Below, piece after piece: positions 54,624-63,239 of a DNA stretch of 64,000 bases. Source of the DNA: an uncultured Porphyromonadaceae bacterium (GTDB lineage: Bacteria > Bacteroidota > Bacteroidia > Bacteroidales > Muribaculaceae); contig CALEUL010000061.1 in assembly GCA_937921035.1 (NCBI GenBank), forward strand, positions 1-64,000, in the 5' to 3' direction. The notes beneath the pieces were generated by a model that had not been told where the DNA came from, searched no databases, and worked only from the letters and a program-made list of their open reading frames with translations. Every line of letters begins with the position of its first letter. The first letter of the stretch is position 1. Position numbers and translations under genes: made by a program.

Positions 54624-54940
54624 TACATTTACGGTATGTGAACTGTTATTGGTCCATATATAAGGAAGACCAGAATATTTGCCGGGGAAATTACAAATGC
54701 AAAATTAGACGGCATAAAACTATGTGTACATGAAAGGTTAATCAAAAAACAGAAATATCTATTCATTTTAGGAAAACTGCCGTGCAACCGCATATTTGAC
54801 AAGAATGTGTTTTTTTTTGAAAAGATATTGCTCCGTCAACCATTGCGCGTATACTTAATTTTGCAACACCGAAGAAATCGATACCGAATTTATATATACA
54901 CTTTATATAACCGAAAAACCAATATTTAACATTTCACCTT
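54624..54940. promoter_or_regulatory. Divergent promoter region between GH127 and the duplicated-domain protein
   Basis: 317 bases with no gene. Plus strand: TAATTTTG at 54856-54863 fits a -7 element about 77 nt before the ATG at 54941. Minus strand: TAATTTTG at 54700-54707 fits a -7 element about 76 nt before the GH127 start. Neither has an exact TTTG at -33. A T9 run occurs near 54,830. HTCS-binding repeats could lie here but I cannot identify any. Confidence 0.4.
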
Positions 54941-57721
54941 ATGAAAGGAAAACAATTACTCGCATGTGCGGCTTTCATGTCCGCAATGTCGGCGTGGGCT
55001 GTAAGCTCTCCCTATCAGGGAAGTGAAGCCGCCACCGGATCCTACTACCTCTATCAGGTTGAAACGGGAAAGTGGCTCGAACCAAACCACAAGATTTTTG
55101 ATACATGGACAACGTTCTCGGTCCTCGGCAACGACGGTATCGACGTTGAGCTGCGTAAACCCGAAGGCTACAACGGCTATTCCATTTTCTGCAACTTCAC
55201 CAACAACGGTAGCCTTAACGGCGCCGATCAGGACCGTTTCTATCTCGACCAGCCCGACCGCGACCTCACCGACTGGATTTTCGAGCCTGTTACCGTAGAC
55301 GGCGTATCCAACGCATACCGTATCTCCGCCAAAGCCACTCCCGAAGGCACTGGCGAGCGCAGCGCAATTGCAAACGACATTTATATCGGTGCAACCGACG
55401 GCGAACTTTCCGATAATCCCCAGGACTTCACATGGCAGCTTGTTTCGCGTGCAGAACGCCTCCGCGTAATGCAGGAGCAGGTTAAGAACGGCCCCGTAGA
55501 TGTTTCCTGGCTCATTCCCGCCTTCGACCTCGGCCGCAACGACCACCGTATCGAACAGTGGCAGCGCAACGTTGACAATACCCGTGGCGGCAATGAAGGT
55601 TTAGGCGGCTCAAACGGATATCCCGTACAGGAATACTGGCACCAGATTCTCTTCAACAACTCCGTAAAACTCACCGGCCTGCCTACCGGTACTTACGAAT
55701 TCGCCATACAGGCCTACTACCGCGATACCGAAATTGAAAGCGTAGAGCTGCAGCAGCGCTACCTCGACGGCACCGAAAATCTTCGCGCACAGTACTTTGC
55801 CGGCGCTACAAGAGGAACTGTAATGTCGATTTTCGCCAACGCAAAAGACGAACAGACCGACGGCTACAGCTACTTTGCCGAAACAGCAAACAAATGGGTT
55901 CCCAACAGCATCGGCGACGCCAGCCGCGCGATGTTCGACGGCGCATATGTAAACCCTTACATCCAGGCCGGTGTTACCGACGGTACTCTTACCGTAGGTA
56001 TTGAAAAAACTGAATACGACCACCGCGACTGGTTCATCTACAAACGCTGCTACCTCCGCTATGTAAGCACCGCCCCCATCGCCGAGGACCTCACACAGCT
56101 CCGCAACCAGCTCAGCGAACTGATCGAAAAGGCTAAGGAACTGCCTCAGGTGGCACAGCTCACAAAGGCTATCGAAGATGCCAACGCAGCACTCCAGAAT
56201 GCCACAAGCTCCTCTGCCCTACTTGAAGCATACAGCATTCTCGAAGGTGTATATACTGTTGTTAATCAGGCCAAAGACACCATTAAAGACTTCAACACCA
56301 TCCTGGCAATAGCCAAGGGCGCCGGCGCAGACACAGCCGCTGCAGAAGATGCTTTCGCAAATGCCAAAAGCCGCGACGACTTCAACCGCGCGCTCTATCT
56401 TATCCGCGTTGCCCGTCTGCGTGCCGCAGCCTATACTCATGCCGACGTATTCCCCGGCCAGCCCGCTACCGTTGGTGAATTCTATCTGTACAATGTAGGT
56501 CAGAAACAGTTCCTTATGGGCGGTTCCGACTGGGGCGCACACGCCGCTCTCGGCATGCCCGGTCTCCTCATCACCCTCGAAGCTACCGAAGACGAAGCTG
56601 CCGCCGGCACCTTCCACATCAATACAGGTCTCTACAATGGCGAAAACAACCACTATATGAACTACCGCGGCTATATGGACTGCGCTATGGCAGGCCAGTG
56701 GCTCTTCAAACCCGTAGAAGGCAAGGAGAACGTCTACAACATCTTCCAGGCCGATTACCCCGACGTACATGTAGCATGGAATCCCGAAGCAAGCGTTGAC
56801 CAGAACCAGCGCGACGATACAACCGTAGGTACCGAATGCCGCAACCTCGTTCCCGAAGACCTTAACGCACAGTGGAAACTCGTAACCGCCGCCGAACGCA
56901 CCGCCCTGATCGAAAAAGCCTCTCTCGAAAATCCCGTGGATGTTTCCTTCCGTATCGTCAACCCGGGCTTCTGCCAGCGCGTAGACGACAGCGTATGGAA
57001 CTTTACCAACGCCTCCATCTGGGGCCGCGGCGACAACCACAACGACTTCGTAGCAGAATCGTGGAACACCTCGAACTGCGAAATCAGCCAGAATGTAGAG
57101 AACATGCCTGCCGGTATCTACGCCGTATGGGCTAACGGCTTCTACCGCAATGGCGACCACGCCAACGCAACAGAAATCATTGACGAACAGAAAGTACAGA
57201 TTCCCGGCCAGCCCGACAACGAAAAGGTATCCTACGCATTCCTCCAGGCCGGCAACGACCCCGAGGACGACGTTGAACTCCCCAACATCACCAATGCAGG
57301 CGGCACAGCTCCCGGCCAGGGCGCAGAAGTAACAGCCACCGACGGTACCAAGTACTACTATCCCCAGTTCACTTATCAGGCTACCGAATGGTTCCGCCTC
57401 GGTCTTTACAGCGCACACACCGTTATCAACTTCAGCGAAGCTGGCGACCTCTTCATCGCCGTTGCCAAGCCCGAAGGCGAATACAATGCCAAAGACTGGG
57501 TTGTTGCCGATAACTTCCGCATCGTATACTACGGTGCCGACACCACCAAGGAAGAAGTAGCTAAGGCTATCGAGGAAGCCACCGGCGTAGAGGACATCGA
57601 AGTCGCTCCCGCTCAGCGTCCCGCCGACGGCCGCATCTACAACATCCAGGGTATCGAGGTCAAGAATGCGACAGCACCCGGCCTCTATATCCGCGACGGC
57701 AAGAAGCTCATCGTTCGCTGA
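54941..57721 (+). CDS. Exported protein with two lectin-like/beta-sandwich repeats
   Basis: 926 aa, function unknown. After the signal peptide (about 1-20) the protein has two homologous halves (about 30-390 and 515-870). Each half opens with a lectin-like segment (TGSYYLYQVETGKWLEPN; VGEFYLYNVGQKQFLMGG). It continues with a conserved helix and strand (SRAERLRVMQEQVKNGPVDV; TAAERTALIEKASLENPVDV) and ends with a beta-sandwich (LTGLPTGTYEFAIQAYYRD; ENMPAGIYAVWANGFYRNGD). A helical linker (about 390-500) joins them. The C-terminal tail GRIYNIQGIEVK...GLYIRDGKKLIVR is widespread on exported Bacteroidales proteins. Codon use is strikingly uniform and C-ending, suggesting high expression. It is monocistronic, with its own terminator; a glycan-binding surface protein is the best guess. 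Confidence 0.75.
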   Translation: MKGKQLLACAAFMSAMSAWAVSSPYQGSEAATGSYYLYQVETGKWLEPNHKIFDTWTTFSVLGNDGIDVELRKPEGYNGYSIFCNFTNNGSLNGADQDRFYLDQPDRDLTDWIFEPVTVDGVSNAYRISAKATPEGTGERSAIANDIYIGATDGELSDNPQDFTWQLVSRAERLRVMQEQVKNGPVDVSWLIPAFDLGRNDHRIEQWQRNVDNTRGGNEGLGGSNGYPVQEYWHQILFNNSVKLTGLPTGTYEFAIQAYYRDTEIESVELQQRYLDGTENLRAQYFAGATRGTVMSIFANAKDEQTDGYSYFAETANKWVPNSIGDASRAMFDGAYVNPYIQAGVTDGTLTVGIEKTEYDHRDWFIYKRCYLRYVSTAPIAEDLTQLRNQLSELIEKAKELPQVAQLTKAIEDANAALQNATSSSALLEAYSILEGVYTVVNQAKDTIKDFNTILAIAKGAGADTAAAEDAFANAKSRDDFNRALYLIRVARLRAAAYTHADVFPGQPATVGEFYLYNVGQKQFLMGGSDWGAHAALGMPGLLITLEATEDEAAAGTFHINTGLYNGENNHYMNYRGYMDCAMAGQWLFKPVEGKENVYNIFQADYPDVHVAWNPEASVDQNQRDDTTVGTECRNLVPEDLNAQWKLVTAAERTALIEKASLENPVDVSFRIVNPGFCQRVDDSVWNFTNASIWGRGDNHNDFVAESWNTSNCEISQNVENMPAGIYAVWANGFYRNGDHANATEIIDEQKVQIPGQPDNEKVSYAFLQAGNDPEDDVELPNITNAGGTAPGQGAEVTATDGTKYYYPQFTYQATEWFRLGLYSAHTVINFSEAGDLFIAVAKPEGEYNAKDWVVADNFRIVYYGADTTKEEVAKAIEEATGVEDIEVAPAQRPADGRIYNIQGIEVKNATAPGLYIRDGKKLIVR

Positions 57722-57747
57722 TTAGATAAATAATATCTCACCGACGC

Positions 57748-57786
57748 AGGGGAGAGCGGGCATAGTCCCCTCTCCCCTACTTTTTT
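57748..57786 (+). terminator. Rho-independent terminator after the duplicated-domain protein
   Basis: Inverted repeat AGGGGAGAG (57748-57756) / CTCTCCCCT (57770-57778) followed by TTTTTT (57781-57786), 27 nt after the stop codon. It isolates this gene from the HTCS gene downstream. Confidence 0.85.
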
Positions 57787-57838
57787 GCAAATAATGCGAT
57801 TTTAACATTCTCTAATTCCTGAATACCCGATAATTCAG

Positions 57839-57846
57839 TAATTTTG
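57839..57846 (+). promoter_or_regulatory. Candidate -7 element of the HTCS gene
   Basis: TAATTTTG matches TAnnTTTG 18 nt before the ATG at 57865, which would give a very short leader. No TTTG at the ideal -33 position. Confidence 0.35.
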
Positions 57847-57864
57847 CACAAAACCAGTCATCCC

Positions 57865-60800
57865 ATGTCAAGCATGCAATTCCGCACCTTCATTTTTGCA
57901 GCGCTGTCGACGCTGCTGTGTTGTTTCTCCGCCTCGCCAAGGCCTGTAAACAGCAGTTGCGAAATCATAAACACCGACTATGCCATCGGCAAATCGTGCC
58001 AGTGCGCACTGCGCGACCATTACGGTTTCCTGTGGCTTGGCACTGCCTCCGGACTGTATGCCTACGACAGCGGCGGACGACTCATATACCCCTCCACCAA
58101 CGCTGCCGCACCACAGCTGCCCGACGTGATAGACCTCTTCGAGCAAGACGACATGATATGGGTCGGCGCATCAAACGGCCTGTGGGTCTACGACAGGAAC
58201 AACGACACCACCGCACGCTTCCCTTACAAGACAAAATACGGAGTTGCAGTCAGTTCTCCCGTACATCGGATTATGGAAGTCGGCGACGGGCTGATATGGA
58301 TTCTGACATACGGGCAAGGTTACTTCATCTACGACACCAAAGATAACACTTTGGAACAGAACAGCCGCAACGGGGCTTTCTTCAGCGACATGGTGATAGG
58401 AAACAACGGAAACATCTACGCCGTGAGCCTCGAGGGTGCGCTTAAAATATTCAACAACAACGGAGGTCTGATCGACTCCATCGTCCTTCCCGAATTCACG
58501 GCCGGACACAGCAGCCTGCGCATGGGTGCCGACGCTGCGGACGTAATGGTAGCATCGGACAAGACAATATACACATATAATCTTATAAACAAAGAACTTA
58601 CATTCGAGAATCCCTCGGGTCTCACATCGGATATAAAGACATTGTGCTGTACCGGTGGCCGGGTTATCATCGGCACCGACGAAGGCCTGTGGGTCTACAA
58701 CAACGAATCTCACTCGGCACGCAACATCGCATCGACAAAAAGGACATCCATAAACAACCGCCTTTCCGACGACCATGTAACGTTCATCATGCCGGATATG
58801 GACAACAATCTGCTGGTGCTCACTGCAGTAGGCGGCGTCAGCCATCTGATAATGATGCGACAGCCCATCGAGCTTATCGAGCTCGGCACCGATGATTCTC
58901 CGGAGGCCGCCAGTGCCATCTGCATCTCCGACGACGGCAACCGCATCTGGGTAGGCTCACGCAAAGGCGTAGCCTATTTCGACCTGCCCTCGCTCACACC
59001 CGTAGCGCTGGATATTCCCGGCGCGGCAGGCGACAGGATAACATCCATCGCCATCCGCGGCAATATGCTATGGATCGGTACGGAATCGCGCGGCGTTTTC
59101 CGTCACTCTCTCGATACGCACCAGACTTGGCACTACATTTACAATGCCAAAACCCCGAATTCACTTATGAGCAACGCCGTACACAAGATTTTCGTAGCCA
59201 GCGACGGCGAACTGTTCGTGCTTACCAACTGGGGCCTGTGCCGCTACAACGATGCTGAGGACAATTTCGGCACCATTCGCGAAATAGACAGCCACAAGCA
59301 GCCGCTTACGATGGCGGAGGACAGGCACGGCAGGAGATGGTTCATGATGGCAGACGGCTCGATATTCACCCGTGGCCAGAACAAAACAAACGTGGAACGC
59401 CTTTTCAGCGACAATCTGAACGGCAAATCGGCCGCCATTCTGCGGTGCGACAACACCGGCGAGCTTCTTGCCGCAGCAAACGACAACAGAATATACATTT
59501 TCGACGAATCGGCAGGAGACTTTGTCCCATATAGCTTCGGTGTACCCAACGATTATCCGCTGACATTTATGGAGCGCGACCACGACGGCCGCCTGTGGCT
59601 CGGCGACGCCTCCGGCGCCTTGGCGGCAATCGCTTCCGACAAACGCACGGAGTTTTTTGTCTACAAAGCCAACACGTACACCAACATTCTGACAATGACA
59701 GACATATCCGGCATCCTCAGCGACGGACGCATCGTTTACGGCGATGAAAAAGGTCTGCGGATCTTCAATCCCCGCGAAATGAAATCGCCGGAGTCCAAAG
59801 TGCGCACCTACATACAGTCCATACGGTTCCCGTACACAAACAACGATATCGAGGAGCGCCGTCGCCTCGGAATGGAGGGTTCGCTGTGCAACCGCAGCAG
59901 CCTCACGATTCCGTACCGCGACAATACCTTCACACTGCTATTCTCGACATCACACTCCGCCGATATGCCGCCGGTGCGCTTCCGTTACCGTCTCGACGGA
60001 TACGACAAGGAATGGAACATAATATCGGAACCGAATGTAACATACACCAATCTGCAGCCAGGCACATATACCCTGAGGATTCTGTCCGAGACGGAACCGG
60101 ACGATACCGCCACAATGCTCACAATTACCGTTGCGCCACCTTGGTACAGAACACTCTATGCCTATATAATCTACTTTGTCCTGGCCATAGCGCTCGGATG
60201 GGGTCTCTGGATATTCATACGCCACCGCGTGCGCAGGCACTACCAAAAGCGAATCAACGACATGCGCATGCAGAAGGAACGCGAGACCTTCGAGGCAAAG
60301 ATGCAGTTCTTTGTCAATCTTGTCCACGAAATCCGCACGCCGCTCACGCTGATAAGCCTGCCCCTCGAACAGATGGCCGAGAATGCGCGGAACGGAAAAA
60401 ACAAAATAGAGGACAATAAAAAACATATCAAATCTATGCGCAGGAATGTAAATTACCTCCTGGGCATTGTAAACCAGCTGCTGGACTTCCGCAAGGCACA
60501 GTCCGGCTCCGAAGTTCAGCTCAAGCGCACGCGCACCGACATGAACAAGCTGATATCCGACATTGCCGAACGTTTCGAACATCCAATGACTACCGCCGGA
60601 AAGACTTTCGAACTGATAATGCCGCCCGTAGAAATTCTTGCCGACGTTGATATCGACAAAATAGACCGTGTGATAATGAACATCGTCAGCAACGCAATGA
60701 AGTACTCGCGCACAAAAGTAACCTTGGAACTTTGTGCCCCGGCCGACGGCGAGTTTGCGATAAAAGTATCCGACGACGGTACCGGCGTGCCCAAAGAAGA

Positions 60801-61839
60801 ACGAGAACGTATATTCGACACCTACTACCAGATGAGCGGCGACGATGTTGCCGCCACACTCGGAACGGGTCTCGGTCTGGCATACGCCAAACTTATCGCC
60901 AACGCACATCACGGCAGCATAACAGTCGACAACAATGCCACGGGAGGCGCCACATTCACCATAACGCTGAACACCGCTCTTGCCACGGCGGCACAGCAAA
61001 GCCGAAAGCCCGAAGTTATAGGCGACAGCGACGACGCAACGGCAAACGAGCGCCACGACATCACTGTCCTGCTTGTCGACGACAACGCCGAACTGCTTGC
61101 AACTGTTTCCGAAGCTCTATCGCAGAACTATACCGTTATTACCGCTACGTCTGGCGACGACGCGCTTGCAATACTCAGCGACAACAGCGACATAGACTTT
61201 ATAATCAGCGACTTTATGATGCCCGGCATGAGTGGCGCGCGCCTGTGCCAACGTCTGAAAAACGATATCCGTTTCTCGCACATACCCTTTATCATGCTCA
61301 CGGCAAAAACAGACCGCGAGGCAAAAGAGGAAGGCATGGAGGCTGGTGTAGACGTATACGTAGAGAAGCCTTTCACCATCAAACAGCTTAAACTACAGAT
61401 TGTGAACATGCTAAAAGCCCGCGCGTTGTTCTACAGACGCCTAATGTCCGAGCAGCCACAGCAGGAGATAATAGCAACCGAACCGTACATCAACCGCATG
61501 GACACCGAATTCCTCAACACACTCAACGCAAATATTGCGGATAATATCAGCGACGAGGAATTTTCCATAGACACTATGGCCGAACGGATGAACATGAGCC
61601 GCTCCAGCTTCTACCGCAAACTGAAGGCTATAACGGGCATGACGCCCGTGGATTATCTGAAGAATTTCCGTCTGGAGCATGCAGCGCGCCTGCTGCTGGA
61701 AGGCGCGCGAATCACCGAAGTCGCGCTGATGTCGGGTTTTACATCATCGTCCTACTTCTCGAAGTGTTTCAAAGCCAAGTACGGGCAGAATCCGAAGGAG
61801 TACGCTACCGCGCACCAGAAAGGATCAGGGATGGCCTAA
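57865..61839 (+). CDS. Hybrid two-component system sensor/regulator (HTCS)
   Basis: 1324 aa from ATG 57865; an in-frame TTG at 57844 precedes it. A signal/anchor at the N-terminus leads to a periplasmic Reg_prop beta-propeller (about 25-690; repeats such as DHYGFLWLGTASGLYAYD) and a Y_Y_Y domain. Then come a transmembrane helix (LYAYIIYFVLAIALGWGLWI), HisKA with the phospho-His in NLVHEIRTPLTLI, HATPase (VSDDGTGVPKEERERIF, GTGLGLAYAK), a receiver domain with the acceptor Asp in FIISDFMMPGMSG, and a C-terminal AraC-type HTH (RSSFYRKLKAITGMTPVDYL). It senses an oligosaccharide in the periplasm and binds promoters of the adjacent glycan genes. Its 3' end overlaps the convergent GH43-like gene by 15 nt. 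Confidence 0.95.
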   Translation: MSSMQFRTFIFAALSTLLCCFSASPRPVNSSCEIINTDYAIGKSCQCALRDHYGFLWLGTASGLYAYDSGGRLIYPSTNAAAPQLPDVIDLFEQDDMIWVGASNGLWVYDRNNDTTARFPYKTKYGVAVSSPVHRIMEVGDGLIWILTYGQGYFIYDTKDNTLEQNSRNGAFFSDMVIGNNGNIYAVSLEGALKIFNNNGGLIDSIVLPEFTAGHSSLRMGADAADVMVASDKTIYTYNLINKELTFENPSGLTSDIKTLCCTGGRVIIGTDEGLWVYNNESHSARNIASTKRTSINNRLSDDHVTFIMPDMDNNLLVLTAVGGVSHLIMMRQPIELIELGTDDSPEAASAICISDDGNRIWVGSRKGVAYFDLPSLTPVALDIPGAAGDRITSIAIRGNMLWIGTESRGVFRHSLDTHQTWHYIYNAKTPNSLMSNAVHKIFVASDGELFVLTNWGLCRYNDAEDNFGTIREIDSHKQPLTMAEDRHGRRWFMMADGSIFTRGQNKTNVERLFSDNLNGKSAAILRCDNTGELLAAANDNRIYIFDESAGDFVPYSFGVPNDYPLTFMERDHDGRLWLGDASGALAAIASDKRTEFFVYKANTYTNILTMTDISGILSDGRIVYGDEKGLRIFNPREMKSPESKVRTYIQSIRFPYTNNDIEERRRLGMEGSLCNRSSLTIPYRDNTFTLLFSTSHSADMPPVRFRYRLDGYDKEWNIISEPNVTYTNLQPGTYTLRILSETEPDDTATMLTITVAPPWYRTLYAYIIYFVLAIALGWGLWIFIRHRVRRHYQKRINDMRMQKERETFEAKMQFFVNLVHEIRTPLTLISLPLEQMAENARNGKNKIEDNKKHIKSMRRNVNYLLGIVNQLLDFRKAQSGSEVQLKRTRTDMNKLISDIAERFEHPMTTAGKTFELIMPPVEILADVDIDKIDRVIMNIVSNAMKYSRTKVTLELCAPADGEFAIKVSDDGTGVPKEERERIFDTYYQMSGDDVAATLGTGLGLAYAKLIANAHHGSITVDNNATGGATFTITLNTALATAAQQSRKPEVIGDSDDATANERHDITVLLVDDNAELLATVSEALSQNYTVITATSGDDALAILSDNSDIDFIISDFMMPGMSGARLCQRLKNDIRFSHIPFIMLTAKTDREAKEEGMEAGVDVYVEKPFTIKQLKLQIVNMLKARALFYRRLMSEQPQQEIIATEPYINRMDTEFLNTLNANIADNISDEEFSIDTMAERMNMSRSSFYRKLKAITGMTPVDYLKNFRLEHAARLLLEGARITEVALMSGFTSSSYFSKCFKAKYGQNPKEYATAHQKGSGMA

Positions 61840-62871
61840 GACAGGCATGCTGTTGGCGTCCCACTGCAACTCCGTTATGTTCACGCCGCGTCTGAAGCTG
61901 CCGTTGGCGCGGATACGGGTCTCATATATAAAATAGCTTTTGCCTTCGTCCGGGTTGTTGACCACCGACACGTTGGACGACCGTTTGTCGGGTGTCTCCG
62001 GAGCCGGAGTAAACTGAGGCTCGGGCAGTTTTGTCCACGAGCGCGGATCCAGAAGATTTGCCGTCGCCGGCGCGTACAGCATGCCGAGCGAAGTGAATTC
62101 GGTCCATATTCCGCTGGCAGAATAGAATATCACCACATTGCGGCCGTCAGGCGAAAGAACGCACTGCGGATTCTCGTTCACAAAAATAGGATAGGCCGAG
62201 CGCATGCCATCCGAGTTTATCCACTGCCGTTCCCACTCATACTCCGGCAACGAGAGCATAACGCGCTCCGATTTAAGGGTATAGGGATTCTCCATCTCGG
62301 CAATAAAAATGCACTGCGTCTCGCTTTCCACACGTCGCTTCTGCCAGCCGGACCACAGCATGTACAGTCTGCCTCCGCACGTGAAAGTGCTGGGATGAAT
62401 AGAGAAGTTCCATTCGCGGTTTGTAATAACCGGTCCGTGGAGGGTCCATTCGCCTTCAAGAGGATTCTCCGAGGCGTTTTCCAGAACAAATATCTGATGA
62501 TTGTCGGTGCTGTAACCGTCGTCGCCCTCAAAATAGATGTACCATTTGCCGTCAAAAAAGTTTATGTCCGGCGAATAAAACGTGCGCACTTTGCTTGTTC
62601 GGCCGTCGAGAATCACTTTTTTCTTACCCTTGCCTATATCGGCCAGTTTAGGGGAGGCAAAGAGTGTGATAACGTCGATACTGTCGTTCTGTACGGTAAG
62701 ATAGTACATGCCGTTATGATATATGGCACTCGGATAGCCAACGTTGTCGATAACAGCAGTCTCTCTGCCATCGGTTTTGCTGCCTCCGCACGAAACGAGG
62801 GTAAAAGCCAGCGTCAGAAACAGCGGGAGAAGAAATGTAAAAGAACGGAAACGTCCGCGTATATGGTTCAT
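61825..62871 (-). CDS. GH43-like lipoprotein
   Basis: 348 aa. A lipoprotein signal (FLTLAFTLVSCGGSK) precedes a five-bladed propeller similar to GH43 and related families: VGYPSAIYHNGMYYLTV, FYSPDINFFDGKWYIYFEGDD, GRLYMLWSGWQ and NVVIFYSASGIWTEF. Where GH43 enzymes have the catalytic base in a DP motif at blade 1, this protein reads Gly-Tyr-Pro-Ser, so activity is uncertain and a glycan-binding role is possible. It is transcribed towards the HTCS gene with a 15-nt tail overlap. A TAACTTTG -7-like element (62906-62913) lies about 35 nt before the start. Confidence 0.72.
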   Translation of the reverse strand: MNHIRGRFRSFTFLLPLFLTLAFTLVSCGGSKTDGRETAVIDNVGYPSAIYHNGMYYLTVQNDSIDVITLFASPKLADIGKGKKKVILDGRTSKVRTFYSPDINFFDGKWYIYFEGDDGYSTDNHQIFVLENASENPLEGEWTLHGPVITNREWNFSIHPSTFTCGGRLYMLWSGWQKRRVESETQCIFIAEMENPYTLKSERVMLSLPEYEWERQWINSDGMRSAYPIFVNENPQCVLSPDGRNVVIFYSASGIWTEFTSLGMLYAPATANLLDPRSWTKLPEPQFTPAPETPDKRSSNVSVVNNPDEGKSYFIYETRIRANGSFRRGVNITELQWDANSMPVLGHP

Positions 62872-63239
62872 GGTATCTGTATCTCTCTTTTAAATATAAC
62901 GGATACAAAGTTAGCACAAAAAATTGACATACACCCAATTCCGCCGCCCTAATAAGGATATAATTTTTTTGTACTTTTCGGTCAATGCTGACCTATGTGT
63001 GCAAAAACATCCGATTTTAACATCTGTAGCGGTCTTTGAACAGAAATTCAGAATATATGAACGGTAATTTTTGGATTTCGCCACTATTTTTAGGTTATTT
63101 TGCACCCGAGAAAAGTGGTTTTCACCAATAGTATAAAGGTAATAATGAGGATGGGCCACAGCAGGTATGGCTTCGACGGGTAGGAAAGATTGTCAAGGGT
63201 TGCATTGATTAGTAAATTAAACCAATTGTTATACACACC
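62872..63239. promoter_or_regulatory. Divergent regulatory region with candidate PUL promoter
   Basis: 368 bases without a gene. Plus strand: TTTG (63070-63073), a 21-nt spacer and TTATTTTG (63095-63102, one mismatch to TAnnTTTG) would give a leader of about 130 nt for the IPT/TIG lipoprotein. Minus strand: TAACTTTG (62906-62913) serves the GH43-like gene. The long plus-strand leader is consistent with an HTCS-controlled promoter further upstream. Confidence 0.45.

Noticed and set aside
63130..63200. GC-containing stretch upstream of the IPT/TIG gene considered as a possible tmRNA or small RNA
   Set aside because: No acceptor-like stem, no tag frame and no clear hairpin; better explained as a 5' leader.
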